64,000 nucleotides of DNA from DSVZ01 sp964568145. GTDB lineage: Bacteria; Verrucomicrobiota; Verrucomicrobiia; Limisphaerales; J093. The first letter of the stretch is position 1, and every line of letters starts with the position of its first letter. Below the pieces are notes generated by a model. The model searched no databases, was not told where the DNA came from, and was given only the letters and a program-made list of their open reading frames with translations. This document shows, in pieces, positions 24,985-34,115 of this stretch. Where the stretch lies: positions 1 through 64,000 of the forward strand of contig CAZMOZ010000009.1 in assembly GCA_964568145.1 (NCBI GenBank). Reading direction: 5' to 3'. Position numbers and translations under genes: made by a program.

Positions 24985-26040
24985 ATGACGCGAAGCGTCC
25001 GCTGGGGCGTCATTGGCTCCGGCGGCATCGCCCGGCGGCGCACCATTCCCGAAGGCATCGTGCCGGCGTCGAACGCGCGGTTGGCCGCGGTGTTCGATGT
25101 GAACCCGGCCGCCAACGCCGAAGCCGCGCGGCAGTTCGGCGCCACGCCAGCCGCCAGTCTGGACGAATTGCTGAAGGCGGACATTGACGCGGTGTACATC
25201 GCCTCGCCCCCCGCCGCTCACCGCGAGCAGACCCTCGCCTGCGCGCAAGCCGGCAGGCACGTGCTCTGCGAGAAACCGCTCGGCCTGACCGTCGCTGACG
25301 CCGAAGCCATGATTGCCGCGTGCCGGCAAGCCGGGGTGCGGCTCGGCACGGCCTTCATGATGCGCTTCCACGCCCAGCACCAGGCCGCGCTCCAGCTCAT
25401 CCACGACGGCGCGCTCGGCCGGCCCGTCTTCGCGCGCGCCCAGCTTTCCTGCTGGTATCCGCCGATTCCGGGCGCGTGGCGACAGGACCCCGCGCTAGGT
25501 GGCGGCGGTTCGCTCATGGACATGGGCGGCCATTGCATTGACCTGCTGGAAATGTTCTTCGGCCCGGTGCGCGCGGTGAGCTGCCTCACAAACCGCACCG
25601 TCCACGGCTACGCCTCCGAGGACAGCGCCGTGGCCACGCTGCAATTTGCCAGCGGCGCGCTCGGCGTGGTGGACGCCTTTTTCTGCCTGCCCGACGCCGC
25701 GAGCCAGAACCGGCTCGAACTGTACGGCTCGCGCGGCGGCATCCTGGCCCGCGGCACCATCGGCCAGGGCGCCGCCGGCGAGATGACCGCCTTCCTCGAA
25801 GCCGGCGCGGGCGGCTACGACGCGCAGCAAGCGCGCACCGGCGGCGGGGGCTGCAAGATCGCCCCGCCGGCGGTGAACACCTATCGCGCCGAGATCGAGG
25901 AGTTCAGCCAGGCCATTCTCGATGGACGCGAACCCGCCAACTCCGCCGCCCTGGGCCTCCAAAGCCAGCGCGTGCTGGCCGCGTGCTACGAATCCGCCAG
26001 GACAGCCCGCGTGATCTCCCTCGAACCAACGTCACCCTGA
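24985..26040 (+). CDS. Gfo/Idh/MocA family oxidoreductase
   Basis: 351 residues from ATG 24985; the frame continues upstream to 24946 without an upstream RBS that looks better. The Rossmann motif VIGSGGIARRR is near 9-19, CEKPLGL near 95-101 and the C-domain motif GGGSLMDMGGHCIDLLEMFFG near 170-190. It is cytoplasmic with no signal. The 28 bases between this gene and the aminotransferase consist of simple TCTCAAAGCTCGAATCTCAG-like sequence. It is probably a second dehydrogenase step acting on the same class of sugar as the 22182 gene. Confidence 0.92.
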   Translation: MTRSVRWGVIGSGGIARRRTIPEGIVPASNARLAAVFDVNPAANAEAARQFGATPAASLDELLKADIDAVYIASPPAAHREQTLACAQAGRHVLCEKPLGLTVADAEAMIAACRQAGVRLGTAFMMRFHAQHQAALQLIHDGALGRPVFARAQLSCWYPPIPGAWRQDPALGGGGSLMDMGGHCIDLLEMFFGPVRAVSCLTNRTVHGYASEDSAVATLQFASGALGVVDAFFCLPDAASQNRLELYGSRGGILARGTIGQGAAGEMTAFLEAGAGGYDAQQARTGGGGCKIAPPAVNTYRAEIEEFSQAILDGREPANSAALGLQSQRVLAACYESARTARVISLEPTSP

Positions 26041-26094
26041 AACCACCCGGTCCCGGCGCGGTCGGACTGCCGCCCTCGGGCACCTTCCCGCAAC

Positions 26095-27429
26095 ATGAAC
26101 CCAAGCCCCGCCGCTCCCCAACCACCCACCACCCGTCGCGAATTCCTGCGCGCGTCCGCCACGCTGGCCGGCACCGCCGCGCTGGGTTCGCTCGCCCTCG
26201 AACGCGGCGTACACGCCGCCGGCAGCGACGTCATCCGCGTGGGCCTCATCGGCTGCGGCGGACGCGGCACCGAGGCGGCGGTGAACGCCCTGAACGCCGG
26301 CAAGGACGTCCGTCTCGTCGCGCTGGCGGACATCTTCGCCGAGCGCCTCCAGGCCAGCCGCGAGCAGCTTGCCCGGGCCAGGCCGAACCAGGTCGAGTTG
26401 ACGGACGGCCGCTGCTTCGTCGGCTTCGACGCTTACGAGAAGCTGCTGGCCTGCGGCGTGGACGTGGTGCTGATCGCGCCGTGCTCGCACTTCATCCCGA
26501 CGAGCTTCAAGGCCGCGGTGGATGCGGGGAAACACGTCTTCTGCGAGAAGCCGCACGGCATTGACATCCCCGGCTTGAAAGTCTCGCTGGCCGCGGCCGA
26601 GGCGGCGAGACAGAAAGGGCTCAGCGTCGTGTCCGGCCTGTGCTGGCGCTACGACCCCGGCGTGCGCGAGACGATGCGGCGCGTTCACGATGGGGCCATC
26701 GGCGAGATCGTGGCCATCCAGGAGAACTACCTCTCGAGCCCGTACATTGTGCGCGAGCGGCGTCCCGGCCAGGGCGAAATGGAATGGCAGATGTGGAACT
26801 GGTACCACTTCAACTGGCTTTCCGGCGACCAGACCGCGCAGCAGCTCATCCACAGCCTCGACAAGGCTTCCTGGGCGCTCCACGACACGCCGCCGCGCCG
26901 GGTGTACGGCCTGGGCGGACGCCAGACCGCGCTGGAGCCGAAGTTCGGCGACCAGTTCGACCATCAGGCCGTGGTCTTCGAGTACGACCGCGGCGTGCGC
27001 GTCTTTGGCTTCACGCGCGACCAGGCCGACTGTTACCAGGACACGAACGACTACATCCTCGGCACCAAAGGCCGGTGCAACCTCATCAACTGCCGCATCG
27101 AAGGCGAGACCAACTGGCGCTACGACCAGCCGCGCGCGCAAAGCATGTACGACCTCGAGCAAGCGGCGTTGTTCCAGTCCATCCGCGACGGCCGGCCGGT
27201 CAACAACGGCCACTACATGTGCCTGAGCAGCGCGCTGGGCATCGCCGCGCAGATCGCCTGCTACACCGGCGCGATCTTGACCTGGGAGGACGTGATGAAG
27301 TCGCGGCGCTCGTTTTCGCTGCCGCGCTACGGCTGGGACGTGGAACCGCCCGTGAAGCCCGGCCCGGACGGCCGCTATCCCACCGCCGTGCAAGGCGGCG
27401 CCGAGTACGACCAGTGGCTGATCTCATGA
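26095..27429 (+). CDS. Tat-exported Gfo/Idh/MocA family oxidoreductase
   Basis: 444 residues with a twin-arginine signal (TTRREFLRASATLAGTAALG, residues 12-31). Then come VGLIGCGGRGTEA near 49-61, FCEKPHGID near 149-157, and the long C-terminal half (WQMWNWYHFNWLSGDQT, FDHQAVVFEYDRG) of the Tat-exported subfamily common in Planctomycetes and Verrucomicrobia. Such enzymes are folded with NAD(P) in the cytoplasm and exported, and may use a tightly bound cofactor in a redox-neutral reaction on glycans. It ends in ATGA overlapping the start of the next gene (27426). Confidence 0.93.
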   Translation: MNPSPAAPQPPTTRREFLRASATLAGTAALGSLALERGVHAAGSDVIRVGLIGCGGRGTEAAVNALNAGKDVRLVALADIFAERLQASREQLARARPNQVELTDGRCFVGFDAYEKLLACGVDVVLIAPCSHFIPTSFKAAVDAGKHVFCEKPHGIDIPGLKVSLAAAEAARQKGLSVVSGLCWRYDPGVRETMRRVHDGAIGEIVAIQENYLSSPYIVRERRPGQGEMEWQMWNWYHFNWLSGDQTAQQLIHSLDKASWALHDTPPRRVYGLGGRQTALEPKFGDQFDHQAVVFEYDRGVRVFGFTRDQADCYQDTNDYILGTKGRCNLINCRIEGETNWRYDQPRAQSMYDLEQAALFQSIRDGRPVNNGHYMCLSSALGIAAQIACYTGAILTWEDVMKSRRSFSLPRYGWDVEPPVKPGPDGRYPTAVQGGAEYDQWLIS

Positions 27430-28841
27430 AGCTGAAACATTTGGTGCTCGCCGCCCTCGTGGCGGCCACGGCGGCATTGCCGCAGCAAGCCGCCGAACTC
27501 CGCGCCGGCGCGGCCCAGTCGTGCATCACCCCCGCGCTGGGCACGCGCATCAACGGCGGCCGCGGCACCGCCATCGCGCGGCACATTCACGACGACCTGT
27601 TCGTGCGCGCGCTCGTGCTCGACGACGGCGCCACGCGCCTGGCCTTCGCCGTGGTGGACACCTGCCTCCTGGATCGGCCGGTGTTCGACGCGGCCAAACG
27701 GCTGGTCCAGCAACACGTCGGCATCCCGCCGGAGCGCGTGATGATGTCCTGCACGCACACGCACTCGGCGGGCGCCGCCTGTGGCGCGCATTTGACCGAC
27801 GCGGATGAAACCTACCGCGCCTGGCTGCCGGGTCGCATCGCGGATGCGGTGCGTTGCGCGGTGAACAACCTCGCGCCGGCGCAGGTCGCCTGGGGTTCCG
27901 GCCTTCTGCCGCAACACGTCTTCTGCCGCCGCCTGCTGCTCAAGCCCGGCCTGATCTACACGAACCAGCTCGGCTTCACCAACGAGCTGGCCAAGATGAA
28001 CTGGGACTCGCCGCAGCCGGCGGACGGCCCGCCCGCCGGCCCGACCGACCCGGAGGTCTTTGTGCTGTCGGTGCAACACGCGGACGGCCGCCCGCTGGCG
28101 CTGCTGGCGAATTACTCGCTCCACTATGTCGGCGATGTCGGCCCCGGCCACATCTCGGCGGACTACTTCGGCGCGTTCGCGGACCGCATCCAGGAGTTGC
28201 TTGTCGCGGACCGGCAGGATCCGCCGTTCGTCGGCATCCTGTGCAACGGCACCAGCGGCGACATCAACAACCTCAATCCCGCGGCCAAACGCGAGCCGGC
28301 GCCGCTGTACACACAAATCCGCCGGGTCGCCGATGACCTCGCCCGTGAAGTCCTGCGCGTCTGCCAAGGCTTGAAGTACCAACGCGAGGTGACGCTGGGC
28401 GCGGCGTTGCGCGAATGCGTCGTGGCCACGCGCCGGCCCGGCCCGGATGAAGTCGAGCAGGCCCGCGCGATTGTCGCCGGCCGGCCGGTCGAGCAACTCA
28501 GCAGTTGGACCGACAACTACGCCCGCGAGCAGCTTTTCCTCGCCGAATGGCCGGCCGAGGTTTCGCTGCCGCTGCAGGTCTTCCGCATCGGCGACCTCGC
28601 CATCGCCGCCTGGCCGGGAGAAATCTTCGCCGCCAGCGGCCTCGACTTGAAGCGGCGCAGCCCGGTGAAGCCGCTGTTCAACGTCAGTCTCGCCAACGGC
28701 AGGTACGGCTACATCCCGCCGCCGGACCAGTTCCGGCTGGGCGCGTACGAGACCTGGCGGATGCGGACCAGCCCGCTCGAGACCAACGCCATTCCCAAGA
28801 TGACCGATGGCCTGCTCGAACTGCTGAAGACTCTCAACTAG
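27426..28841 (+). CDS. Exported neutral/alkaline ceramidase-like enzyme
   Basis: 471 residues with a signal peptide (MKLKHLVLAALVAATAALPQ, cleavage probably after QAA). Landmarks of the ceramidase-like N-terminal domain are ELRAGAAQSCITPALGTRIN, DDLFVRALVLDDG, CTHTHSAGAACG near 116-127 and CNGTSGDINNLN near 277-288. It is the second member of this family in the window; the two share the THTH region but differ elsewhere. It overlaps the upstream oxidoreductase by 4 bases and is clearly in the same operon, which argues for a carbohydrate-linked hydrolase or isomerase rather than sphingolipid turnover. Confidence 0.85.
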   Translation: MKLKHLVLAALVAATAALPQQAAELRAGAAQSCITPALGTRINGGRGTAIARHIHDDLFVRALVLDDGATRLAFAVVDTCLLDRPVFDAAKRLVQQHVGIPPERVMMSCTHTHSAGAACGAHLTDADETYRAWLPGRIADAVRCAVNNLAPAQVAWGSGLLPQHVFCRRLLLKPGLIYTNQLGFTNELAKMNWDSPQPADGPPAGPTDPEVFVLSVQHADGRPLALLANYSLHYVGDVGPGHISADYFGAFADRIQELLVADRQDPPFVGILCNGTSGDINNLNPAAKREPAPLYTQIRRVADDLAREVLRVCQGLKYQREVTLGAALRECVVATRRPGPDEVEQARAIVAGRPVEQLSSWTDNYAREQLFLAEWPAEVSLPLQVFRIGDLAIAAWPGEIFAASGLDLKRRSPVKPLFNVSLANGRYGYIPPPDQFRLGAYETWRMRTSPLETNAIPKMTDGLLELLKTLN

Positions 28842-28862
28842 AACCCCTCTACTGAACCAACT

Positions 28863-29735
28863 ATGAACCCGATCCCCCGCCGTCAGTTCCTCCACGCCAC
28901 CGCGCTCGGCGCCGCCGGGCTGGGTCTGACCCAGCCCGGCGGCGTCGCCACGCGGTCCGGCGACGCCCGAAAGCGCGTCGCCTTCAACACCGCCAACCTG
29001 GTCGCCCGCTTCACCGACTACCGCTTCGAGTTGAAGCACTGGGGCGAGCAGCATCAGAAGACCGTGGCGCTGACCGACGAAGCCGCCTGGGCCGCGATCT
29101 GTCGCGAGATCGCCGCCGCCGGCTTCTCCGCCGTGGAAATCTGGGAGGCCCACGCGGCGCCGGAATCGCCCACGCACGGCCTGGGCGCGCGCTGGAAACG
29201 GATCCTGGACGACCATGGGCTGCGGCCGGTCGCCTACGCCGGCGGCCTGCGCCGCGAGACGCTGCAAATCTGCCAGGGCCTCGGCATCCCGCACATGGAC
29301 GGCGGGCTGCGCGGGCAGACGCCGGAGGAGGCGACCGCGCTTTGCCGGGAGTTCGGCATTGGTTTCAACCTCGAGAACCACCCCGAGAAAACCGCCGCCG
29401 CGGCGCTGGCCAAGGTGGGCGGCGGCAACGAATGGCTGGGCCTGTGCGTGGACACCGGCTGGTTCGGCACGCAGGGCGCCGACGTGCTGGCGCAGATTCG
29501 CGCGGCCGGGAAGTTCGTCCGCCACACGCACATCAAGGACGTGAAGGCCGCCGGTGCGCACGAGACCTGCCTGCTTGGGGAAGGCGTGGCGGAGGTGGCC
29601 GGCTGCCTGGCCGCGCTGCGGGACATCGGCTACGCCGGCTGGTATTCGTGGGAGGACGAACCCGAGGACCGGAATCCGTTCGACTCCGCCGTGCGCAACC
29701 GTCAGTGGCTGGAGGCGCGGCTGGCTGGAGGTTGA
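28863..29735 (+). CDS. Tat-exported sugar phosphate isomerase/epimerase-like TIM-barrel protein
   Basis: 290 residues starting MNPIPRRQFLHATALGAAG, a Tat signal. The rest is an AP-endonuclease-family-2 / xylose-isomerase-like barrel: REIAAAGFSAVEIWEAH, LGIPHMDGGLRG, IGFNLENHPE (metal-binding Glu/His region), LGLCVDTGWFG, and VRHTHIKDVK with the conserved His. The barrel ends with GYAGWYSWEDEPED. It probably isomerises or epimerises a free sugar or keto-sugar released outside the cytoplasm. It lies 21 bases after the ceramidase-like gene. Confidence 0.85.
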   Translation: MNPIPRRQFLHATALGAAGLGLTQPGGVATRSGDARKRVAFNTANLVARFTDYRFELKHWGEQHQKTVALTDEAAWAAICREIAAAGFSAVEIWEAHAAPESPTHGLGARWKRILDDHGLRPVAYAGGLRRETLQICQGLGIPHMDGGLRGQTPEEATALCREFGIGFNLENHPEKTAAAALAKVGGGNEWLGLCVDTGWFGTQGADVLAQIRAAGKFVRHTHIKDVKAAGAHETCLLGEGVAEVAGCLAALRDIGYAGWYSWEDEPEDRNPFDSAVRNRQWLEARLAGG

Positions 29736-29737
29736 GC

Positions 29738-29959
29738 ATGAAGTGCCTGCTTTCCACCCTGCTCGGCGTGGTGACGCTATTCGCCGACAAGCGCCCGGTG
29801 TGGATCGCTCGGCCCGATGGTTCGGACGCGCGGGTGCTTGAGCCGCTGCGCTACCAGATGTCCATTGACGGCAGCCGCAGTCGTGGAAGCCGTGGATTGG
29901 CAAAGGAATTCGGGCAAGGGACTGAAGACCTTTTCCGAACGCCGCCTTGTCCGCGTTGA
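29738..29959 (+). pseudogene. Short ORF, possible gene remnant (73 aa)
   Basis: ATG 29738 opens 73 codons beginning MKCLLSTLLGVVTLFADK, which looks like a signal peptide, then RPVWIARPDGSDARVL, reminiscent of a beta-propeller repeat edge. After about 45 residues the sequence loses any family character. It follows the isomerase-like gene by 2 bases. It is most easily read as the 5' end of a deleted exported protein; a real small exported peptide is less likely. Confidence 0.3.
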
Positions 29960-29997
29960 TCCGCCATTCCTTTGCCTCCTTTCTCATGCCGTCCCCA

Positions 29998-31276
29998 TGA
30001 CCCGCCGCGATTTCCTTGCCGCGACCGCCGCCACGCTGGCTGCGCCGCTGGCCGGCATCACCGCCGAACCAAAGCCGGTCTTCCAGCACCGCGGATACTA
30101 CCTGTGCTTCATGCGCATGCCGACGTTCGGCCTGCCGGTCTGGCGCGAGATTCTCGACGTCGTGGCCGAGGACGGCGGCAACACCGTCATCCTCTGGATG
30201 GGCGGCGCGTTCCGCTCGAAAAAGTTCCCCATCACCTGGCAGTGGGCCAGGGACCATGCAAACATGCGGGCCGACTTCGGCCGCGAGCTGATCGCCCACG
30301 CGCACCGGCGCGACATCCGGGTGCTGCTCGGGTTCACGCCGTTCGGCTACGACGGCGTGAATCAGGTCCCGCTCGAAAAGCCGGAACTCAAGGCCACCGG
30401 CGCGGACGGCCGGCCCGTTGCTGAATTCGGCATCGGCTGCTGGGGCTGGAACCTGTGTCCCGCCAGGGCCGAATCCCAGCGCTTCATGCGCGAGTACGCG
30501 CGCGAGATGGCGTTCAAGTTTTACCCGGAGGCCGACGGCCTGTTCATCGAATCGAGCGACTACGCCATCTGCCACTGCGCCGCCTGCGGCCCGCGGTTCT
30601 TCGACCACGAGTTCGCCTTCGTCCGCGCCATCTCGGACGAAGTCTGGGCGCGCCGGCCGGACGCGACGGTGGTCGTGTACCCGCACTATTTCTCCGGCGC
30701 GAAACTGCGCTTCGCCTTCGCCGAGGCCACCGCGGCGAAGCAGCCGTTTGACCCGCGCTGGACGCTCTTCTTCACGCCGCACAGCGCCGCGCTCGAGCCC
30801 GCGCTCATCGCCCGGGCCCGCGGCGCGTGGTGGTGGAACGAGGCGCCGTGCCGCTTCGACGTGGCGAACGTCCGCGCCGGCGCGCGGCAGGCCCGCGACG
30901 CGAAATGCGGCGGCTACATCCCGTCGCTCGAATGCTACAGCTACGTCGTCGCGAAGACCGAGTTCGGCGAGCCGTGGCTCGTGGGCCGGCGGCAGGTGCC
31001 GTTCGGCTTCGGCTGGTTGAAGGAGGGCGGGAATCCCTATCGCAAACTCCCGGTGCGCGCCATCCGGCTGGTTTACCGCGAACTGACCGCGAATCCGGAT
31101 CTGCCCGACGCGGAACTGCGCGCGCCCTGCTGCGGGAACAACTGGCACGCGTCCGCGACATCGCTGAGCGGCACCGTGAGGCGGGCAGCGGCGGCGCGCG
31201 GGAACTCCACCGCATCGCCCAATGGCTCGCCGACCAATGGACCGGCGAGAACGCGCGGATTCTGACGCCGCCTTGA
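29998..31276 (+). CDS. Tat-exported glycoside-hydrolase-like protein with C-terminal frameshift
   Basis: The frame from ATG 29998 starts with a Tat signal (MTRRDFLAATAATLAAPLAG). It shows a TIM-barrel-like series: FQHRGYYLCFMRMPTFGLP, DGGNTVILWMGGAF, ADGLFIESSDYAICHCAACG and GGYIPSLECYSYVVAK. The Cys pair region CHCAACG and the barrel pattern recall family-10-like or DUF4838-like glycosidases, but I cannot assign a family. Around 31118-31126 the run GCGCGCGCC shifts the frame by 2 bases. The original frame ends at 31265 with nonsense-like residues, while the shifted frame reads ALLREQLARVRDIAERH ... ARILTPP to a stop at 31276. One GC unit too many explains it. Only the last ~50 residues are affected. 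Confidence 0.6.
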
Positions 31277-31337
31277 AACCGAAAACCGAAGCTGGCCGCA
31301 GCGCGTCCCGCTGCCCAACTTCGATTTTCGGGTTGAA
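31275..31337. repeat. CCGAAAACC palindrome, copy 3
   Basis: GAAACCGAAAACCGAAGCTG on the left pairs with CAACTTCGATTTTCGGGTT on the right. It lies between two convergent genes (the exported protein on plus and LarC on minus) and could serve as a bidirectional transcription end. Confidence 0.75.
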
Positions 31338-31381
31338 ATCGAAATTGGCGGGTGCGCGCCCCCGCCCCGTGGGCGCCGCGC

Positions 31382-32677
31382 TCAAGCCGGAGCTTGCTGC
31401 CCCGTCGCCGCCAGAGCCGCCTCGTAAACCGCCTTGAGCGGCACGCCCGCCGCCTCGGCCAGACACCGGCACGATTCAAATTCCGGCGCGGCCTGCACCA
31501 CCCGACCGTCCAGGCGCCCCAGCTTCACCGTCACTTCTCCGAAGCGTGTCGCCACGGTGACGAACTCGCGACGCAACTTGCGGCGACCGGCCCGGGTCTG
31601 TCGCACGCCGAAGGCGCTCGTCTCGCTGAGCATCAGCGCCGCGAAGCGGTCCGCCTCCGCCTCCGCGCACAACACGGTGAGCAGCGTGGCCGGCCGGCCT
31701 TTCTTCATCTGGATGGGGGTGTGAAACACGTCGAGCGCGCCGGCGGCCAGGGCGTGTTCCGCGAAGTGTCCGAGGATTTCCGGCGAGACGTCATCCAGGT
31801 TGGTTTCCAGCACGGCCACGGTGTCGGTCTCCCAGTCGTGCGCCGCCGCGGCCGGGGCGGTTTCGCCCAGCAACACCCGCAGCACGTTCGGCCGCGTCTG
31901 ATGCTCGCGCGTGCCGAGGCCGTAGCCCACCTGCTCCAGCCGGAAGTCCGCCAGCGGCCCGAAGCTCTCTGCCAGCTCGGCCAGCAGCGCGGCGCCGGTG
32001 GGCGTGACCAGCTCGTGCGGCTCCGCGCACTGGCTCAGCGTGACGCCGCGCGCGGCCAGGATCGCCACCGTGGCCGGCGTCGGCACCGGGAAGCGCCCGT
32101 GCGCGCACTTGACCCAGCCGGTGCCCTCGACCACCGGCGACGCCCGTACGCGCGGCCGGCCCAGGATTTCCAGCGCCAGGCACGCGCCCACAATGTCCAC
32201 GATCGAATCCACCGCGCCGACTTCGTGGAAATGCACGCGCTCGGGCGGCTGGTTGTGAATCTGGCCCTCGGCCTCGGCAATCCGGCGAAACACCGCCGTG
32301 GCCGTGGTCTTCACCCACGGCGACAGCGCGCTGGCGGCGATCAACTCCCGGATCGCGGCGAAGTCGCGGCTGTGCTCGTGGCTGTGTTCGTGGCCGTGAT
32401 GGTGCTCCGCCTGCGGCGCGTGGTGATGTTCGTGGGCTTGGGAATGCGGGTGGCTGTGGCGGTGACCGTGCGCGCCGGCGGATTCGAGGTGGACGTCGAA
32501 CTTCGTGCCGCTGATGCCGGCCTTCAACCCGCGCGCGGCGTGCAGGTGGTAGCCTGTGACGCCCAGCGCGGCCAGGCCGCGCTCCAACGCCGTGAAATCC
32601 GCGCCCAGGTCGAGCAGCGCACCCACCAGCATGTCGCCGCTGATGCCGCTGATCAGGTCGAGGTAAAGCGTCTTCAT
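31382..32677 (-). CDS. larC: Nickel pincer cofactor biosynthesis protein LarC
   Basis: 431 residues. The opening MKTLYLDLISGISGDMLVGALLDLG is diagnostic of LarC (DUF111), the enzyme that inserts nickel into the pincer cofactor of lactate racemase-type enzymes. Other family landmarks are HFHEVGAVDSIVDIVG, HGRFPVPTPAT and VLETNLDDVSPEILG. Residues ~70-102 form a linker with 16 histidines in 33 residues, probably a nickel-binding store between the two halves. LarC is one continuous ORF here, unlike Lactobacillus plantarum, where it is split and needs a frameshift. It starts 6 bases after the larB stop. Confidence 0.95.
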   Translation of the reverse strand: MKTLYLDLISGISGDMLVGALLDLGADFTALERGLAALGVTGYHLHAARGLKAGISGTKFDVHLESAGAHGHRHSHPHSQAHEHHHAPQAEHHHGHEHSHEHSRDFAAIRELIAASALSPWVKTTATAVFRRIAEAEGQIHNQPPERVHFHEVGAVDSIVDIVGACLALEILGRPRVRASPVVEGTGWVKCAHGRFPVPTPATVAILAARGVTLSQCAEPHELVTPTGAALLAELAESFGPLADFRLEQVGYGLGTREHQTRPNVLRVLLGETAPAAAAHDWETDTVAVLETNLDDVSPEILGHFAEHALAAGALDVFHTPIQMKKGRPATLLTVLCAEAEADRFAALMLSETSAFGVRQTRAGRRKLRREFVTVATRFGEVTVKLGRLDGRVVQAAPEFESCRCLAEAAGVPLKAVYEAALAATGQQAPA

Positions 32678-32683
32678 CGCGGG

Positions 32684-33502
32684 TCAACGGGTCGCCGGGC
32701 GGGCGCGACGGGTGCGGGCGGGCCCGCCGGCCCGGGCGGTTTCCGCCGCCTCGGCCGCCAGCGCGTTGATCTGGCTGGCCGCGTAACCGGCGCCGAAGCC
32801 GTTGTCAATGTTCACCACCGTGACGCCGCTGCCACAACTGTTCAACATGCCCAGCAGGGCCGCCACGCCGCCGAAGCTCGCGCCGTAGCCCACGCTCGTG
32901 GGCACCGCGATGACCGGCCGCGCCACGAGCCCCGCCACCACGCTGGGCAGCGCGCCTTCCATGCCGGCCACCACCACCAGCACCTGCGCGCCTTGCACCA
33001 GTTCCAGCCGGCCCAGCAAGCGGTGCAGGCCGGCCACGCCCACGTCGAAGACGCGCTCCACGCGGTTGCCCATGAACTCCGCCGTCACCGCTGCCTCCTC
33101 GGCCACGGGCAGATCGCTGGTGCCGGCGCACAGCACGGCCACGTAACCCGGCCGGCGCGGCAGCGGGGCCCGCTCCAGCGTGAGGCAGCGTGCCACCGGA
33201 TGATGCGTCGCGCGGCGGAACTTGCGGCGCAACGCCCGCGCGTGCTCCGGCGTGGCGCGCGTCACCAGCACCCGGCCGTGCTGGACGAACAGGCGTGCGG
33301 CGATGGCCACCACCTGCTCCGCCGTCTTGCCCGCGCCGAATACCACCTCGGGGAAGCCCTGGCGCAGCGCGCGGTGCGTGTCCACCTGCGCGAAGCCCAG
33401 GTCGGCAAACGGCGCCGCCTGCACGGCCCGCAGCACCGTGTCCACGGACGCCTCGCCGCGGCGCAGGCGTTCCAGCAATTGGCGGGCTTCGGCCAGTGTC
33501 AT
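32684..33502 (-). CDS. larB: Nickel pincer cofactor biosynthesis protein LarB (NaAD carboxylase/hydrolase)
   Basis: 272 residues. The C-terminal two-thirds is a PurE-like domain: VLCAGTSDLPVAEEAAVTAEFMG, VFDVGVAGLHRLLGRL, VLVVVAGMEGALPSVVAGLVARPVIAVPTSVGYG and NSCGSGVTVVNIDNGFGAGY are all LarB signatures. LarB carboxylates nicotinic acid adenine dinucleotide and hydrolyses the phosphoanhydride to start nickel pincer nucleotide synthesis. The N-terminal ~90 residues contain the expected helical LLERLRRGEASVDTVLRA and DTHRALRQGFPEVVFG. It is followed directly by larC; larE and larA are not in the window. Confidence 0.95.
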   Translation of the reverse strand: MTLAEARQLLERLRRGEASVDTVLRAVQAAPFADLGFAQVDTHRALRQGFPEVVFGAGKTAEQVVAIAARLFVQHGRVLVTRATPEHARALRRKFRRATHHPVARCLTLERAPLPRRPGYVAVLCAGTSDLPVAEEAAVTAEFMGNRVERVFDVGVAGLHRLLGRLELVQGAQVLVVVAGMEGALPSVVAGLVARPVIAVPTSVGYGASFGGVAALLGMLNSCGSGVTVVNIDNGFGAGYAASQINALAAEAAETARAGGPARTRRARPATR

Positions 33503-33696
33503 GGCGCCAGCCTGCCAACTGGCCCGGACCGGGTGAAGCGGGAAAATCGCGGCGACGCCGCAACTGGAGAGGATTGCCGCAAGAACACGCAGGAAGCCTC
33601 AGCCGGAAACGGGGGTTGGGGATCACGCCCGCCCCGGGCGTTGCGGGCGGCGCCTCGCCGCTCGCTGGTCGGGCGAGCGACTGATCCAAACCCCGC

Positions 33697-33727
33697 CGCG
33701 GCCAACTTCGGCTTTCGGATTAAACCG
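33697..33727. repeat. CCGAAAACC palindrome, half copy
   Basis: GCCAACTTCGGCTTTCGGAT matches only the right arm of the palindrome family; the left arm is not recognisable. It lies in the gap between larB and the DUF971 gene, which otherwise holds nothing I can name. Confidence 0.55.
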
Positions 33728-33797
33728 TCACCGCTCGCCGCTCCGCCCGGCGGAGTTCCGTGGGGTTCCCGCGCGGTTCGCCACCGCGCCGTTCCGC

Positions 33798-34115
33798 TCA
33801 GGCGGGCGGGGCGGACGACGCGGCGGCCAGGCGGCGCAGGTACTCGAACGAGTAGATGCCCGCGTTGTGGCCGTCCTCCCAGACCGGCTGGAGCGCGTAA
33901 CTGCCCACGGCGTCCAGCCGCCGGAGCCGGAACGACGCCGGGCTGAGCGGCTGCGGCGGGCCTTTGTGCAGGTGGCCCAGCACGTCCGGCTCGCCCTGGC
34001 AGCCGGCGCACGGACACGACCGCCGCAAAGCCTCGAGGCGCAGGAAGCTCTCGCTGCCATCGGACCACTTGATTGCCAGCTCGTCGCCAATGTGTTGCAC
34101 GTCCACCGGGCGCAT
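33798..34115 (-). CDS. DUF971 domain protein
   Basis: 105 residues from ATG 34115 (MRPVDVQHIGDELAIKW). The signature IKWSDGSESFLRLEALRRSCPCAGCQGE matches DUF971, also called the gamma-butyrobetaine-hydroxylase-like N-terminal domain. The paired Cys-x-Cys...Cys residues may bind zinc or an iron-sulphur centre. Stand-alone DUF971 proteins are linked by genomic context to Fe-S cluster or Mrp/ApbC functions. It lies upstream of larB on the same strand with a 295-base gap and is probably a separate unit. Confidence 0.85.
   Translation of the reverse strand: MRPVDVQHIGDELAIKWSDGSESFLRLEALRRSCPCAGCQGEPDVLGHLHKGPPQPLSPASFRLRRLDAVGSYALQPVWEDGHNAGIYSFEYLRRLAAASSAPPA

Noticed and set aside
27375..31472. 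Very long minus-strand ORF (over 1300 codons)
   Set aside because: Antisense shadow caused by high G+C; the plus strand carries the ceramidase-like, isomerase-like and exported enzyme genes with clear motifs.
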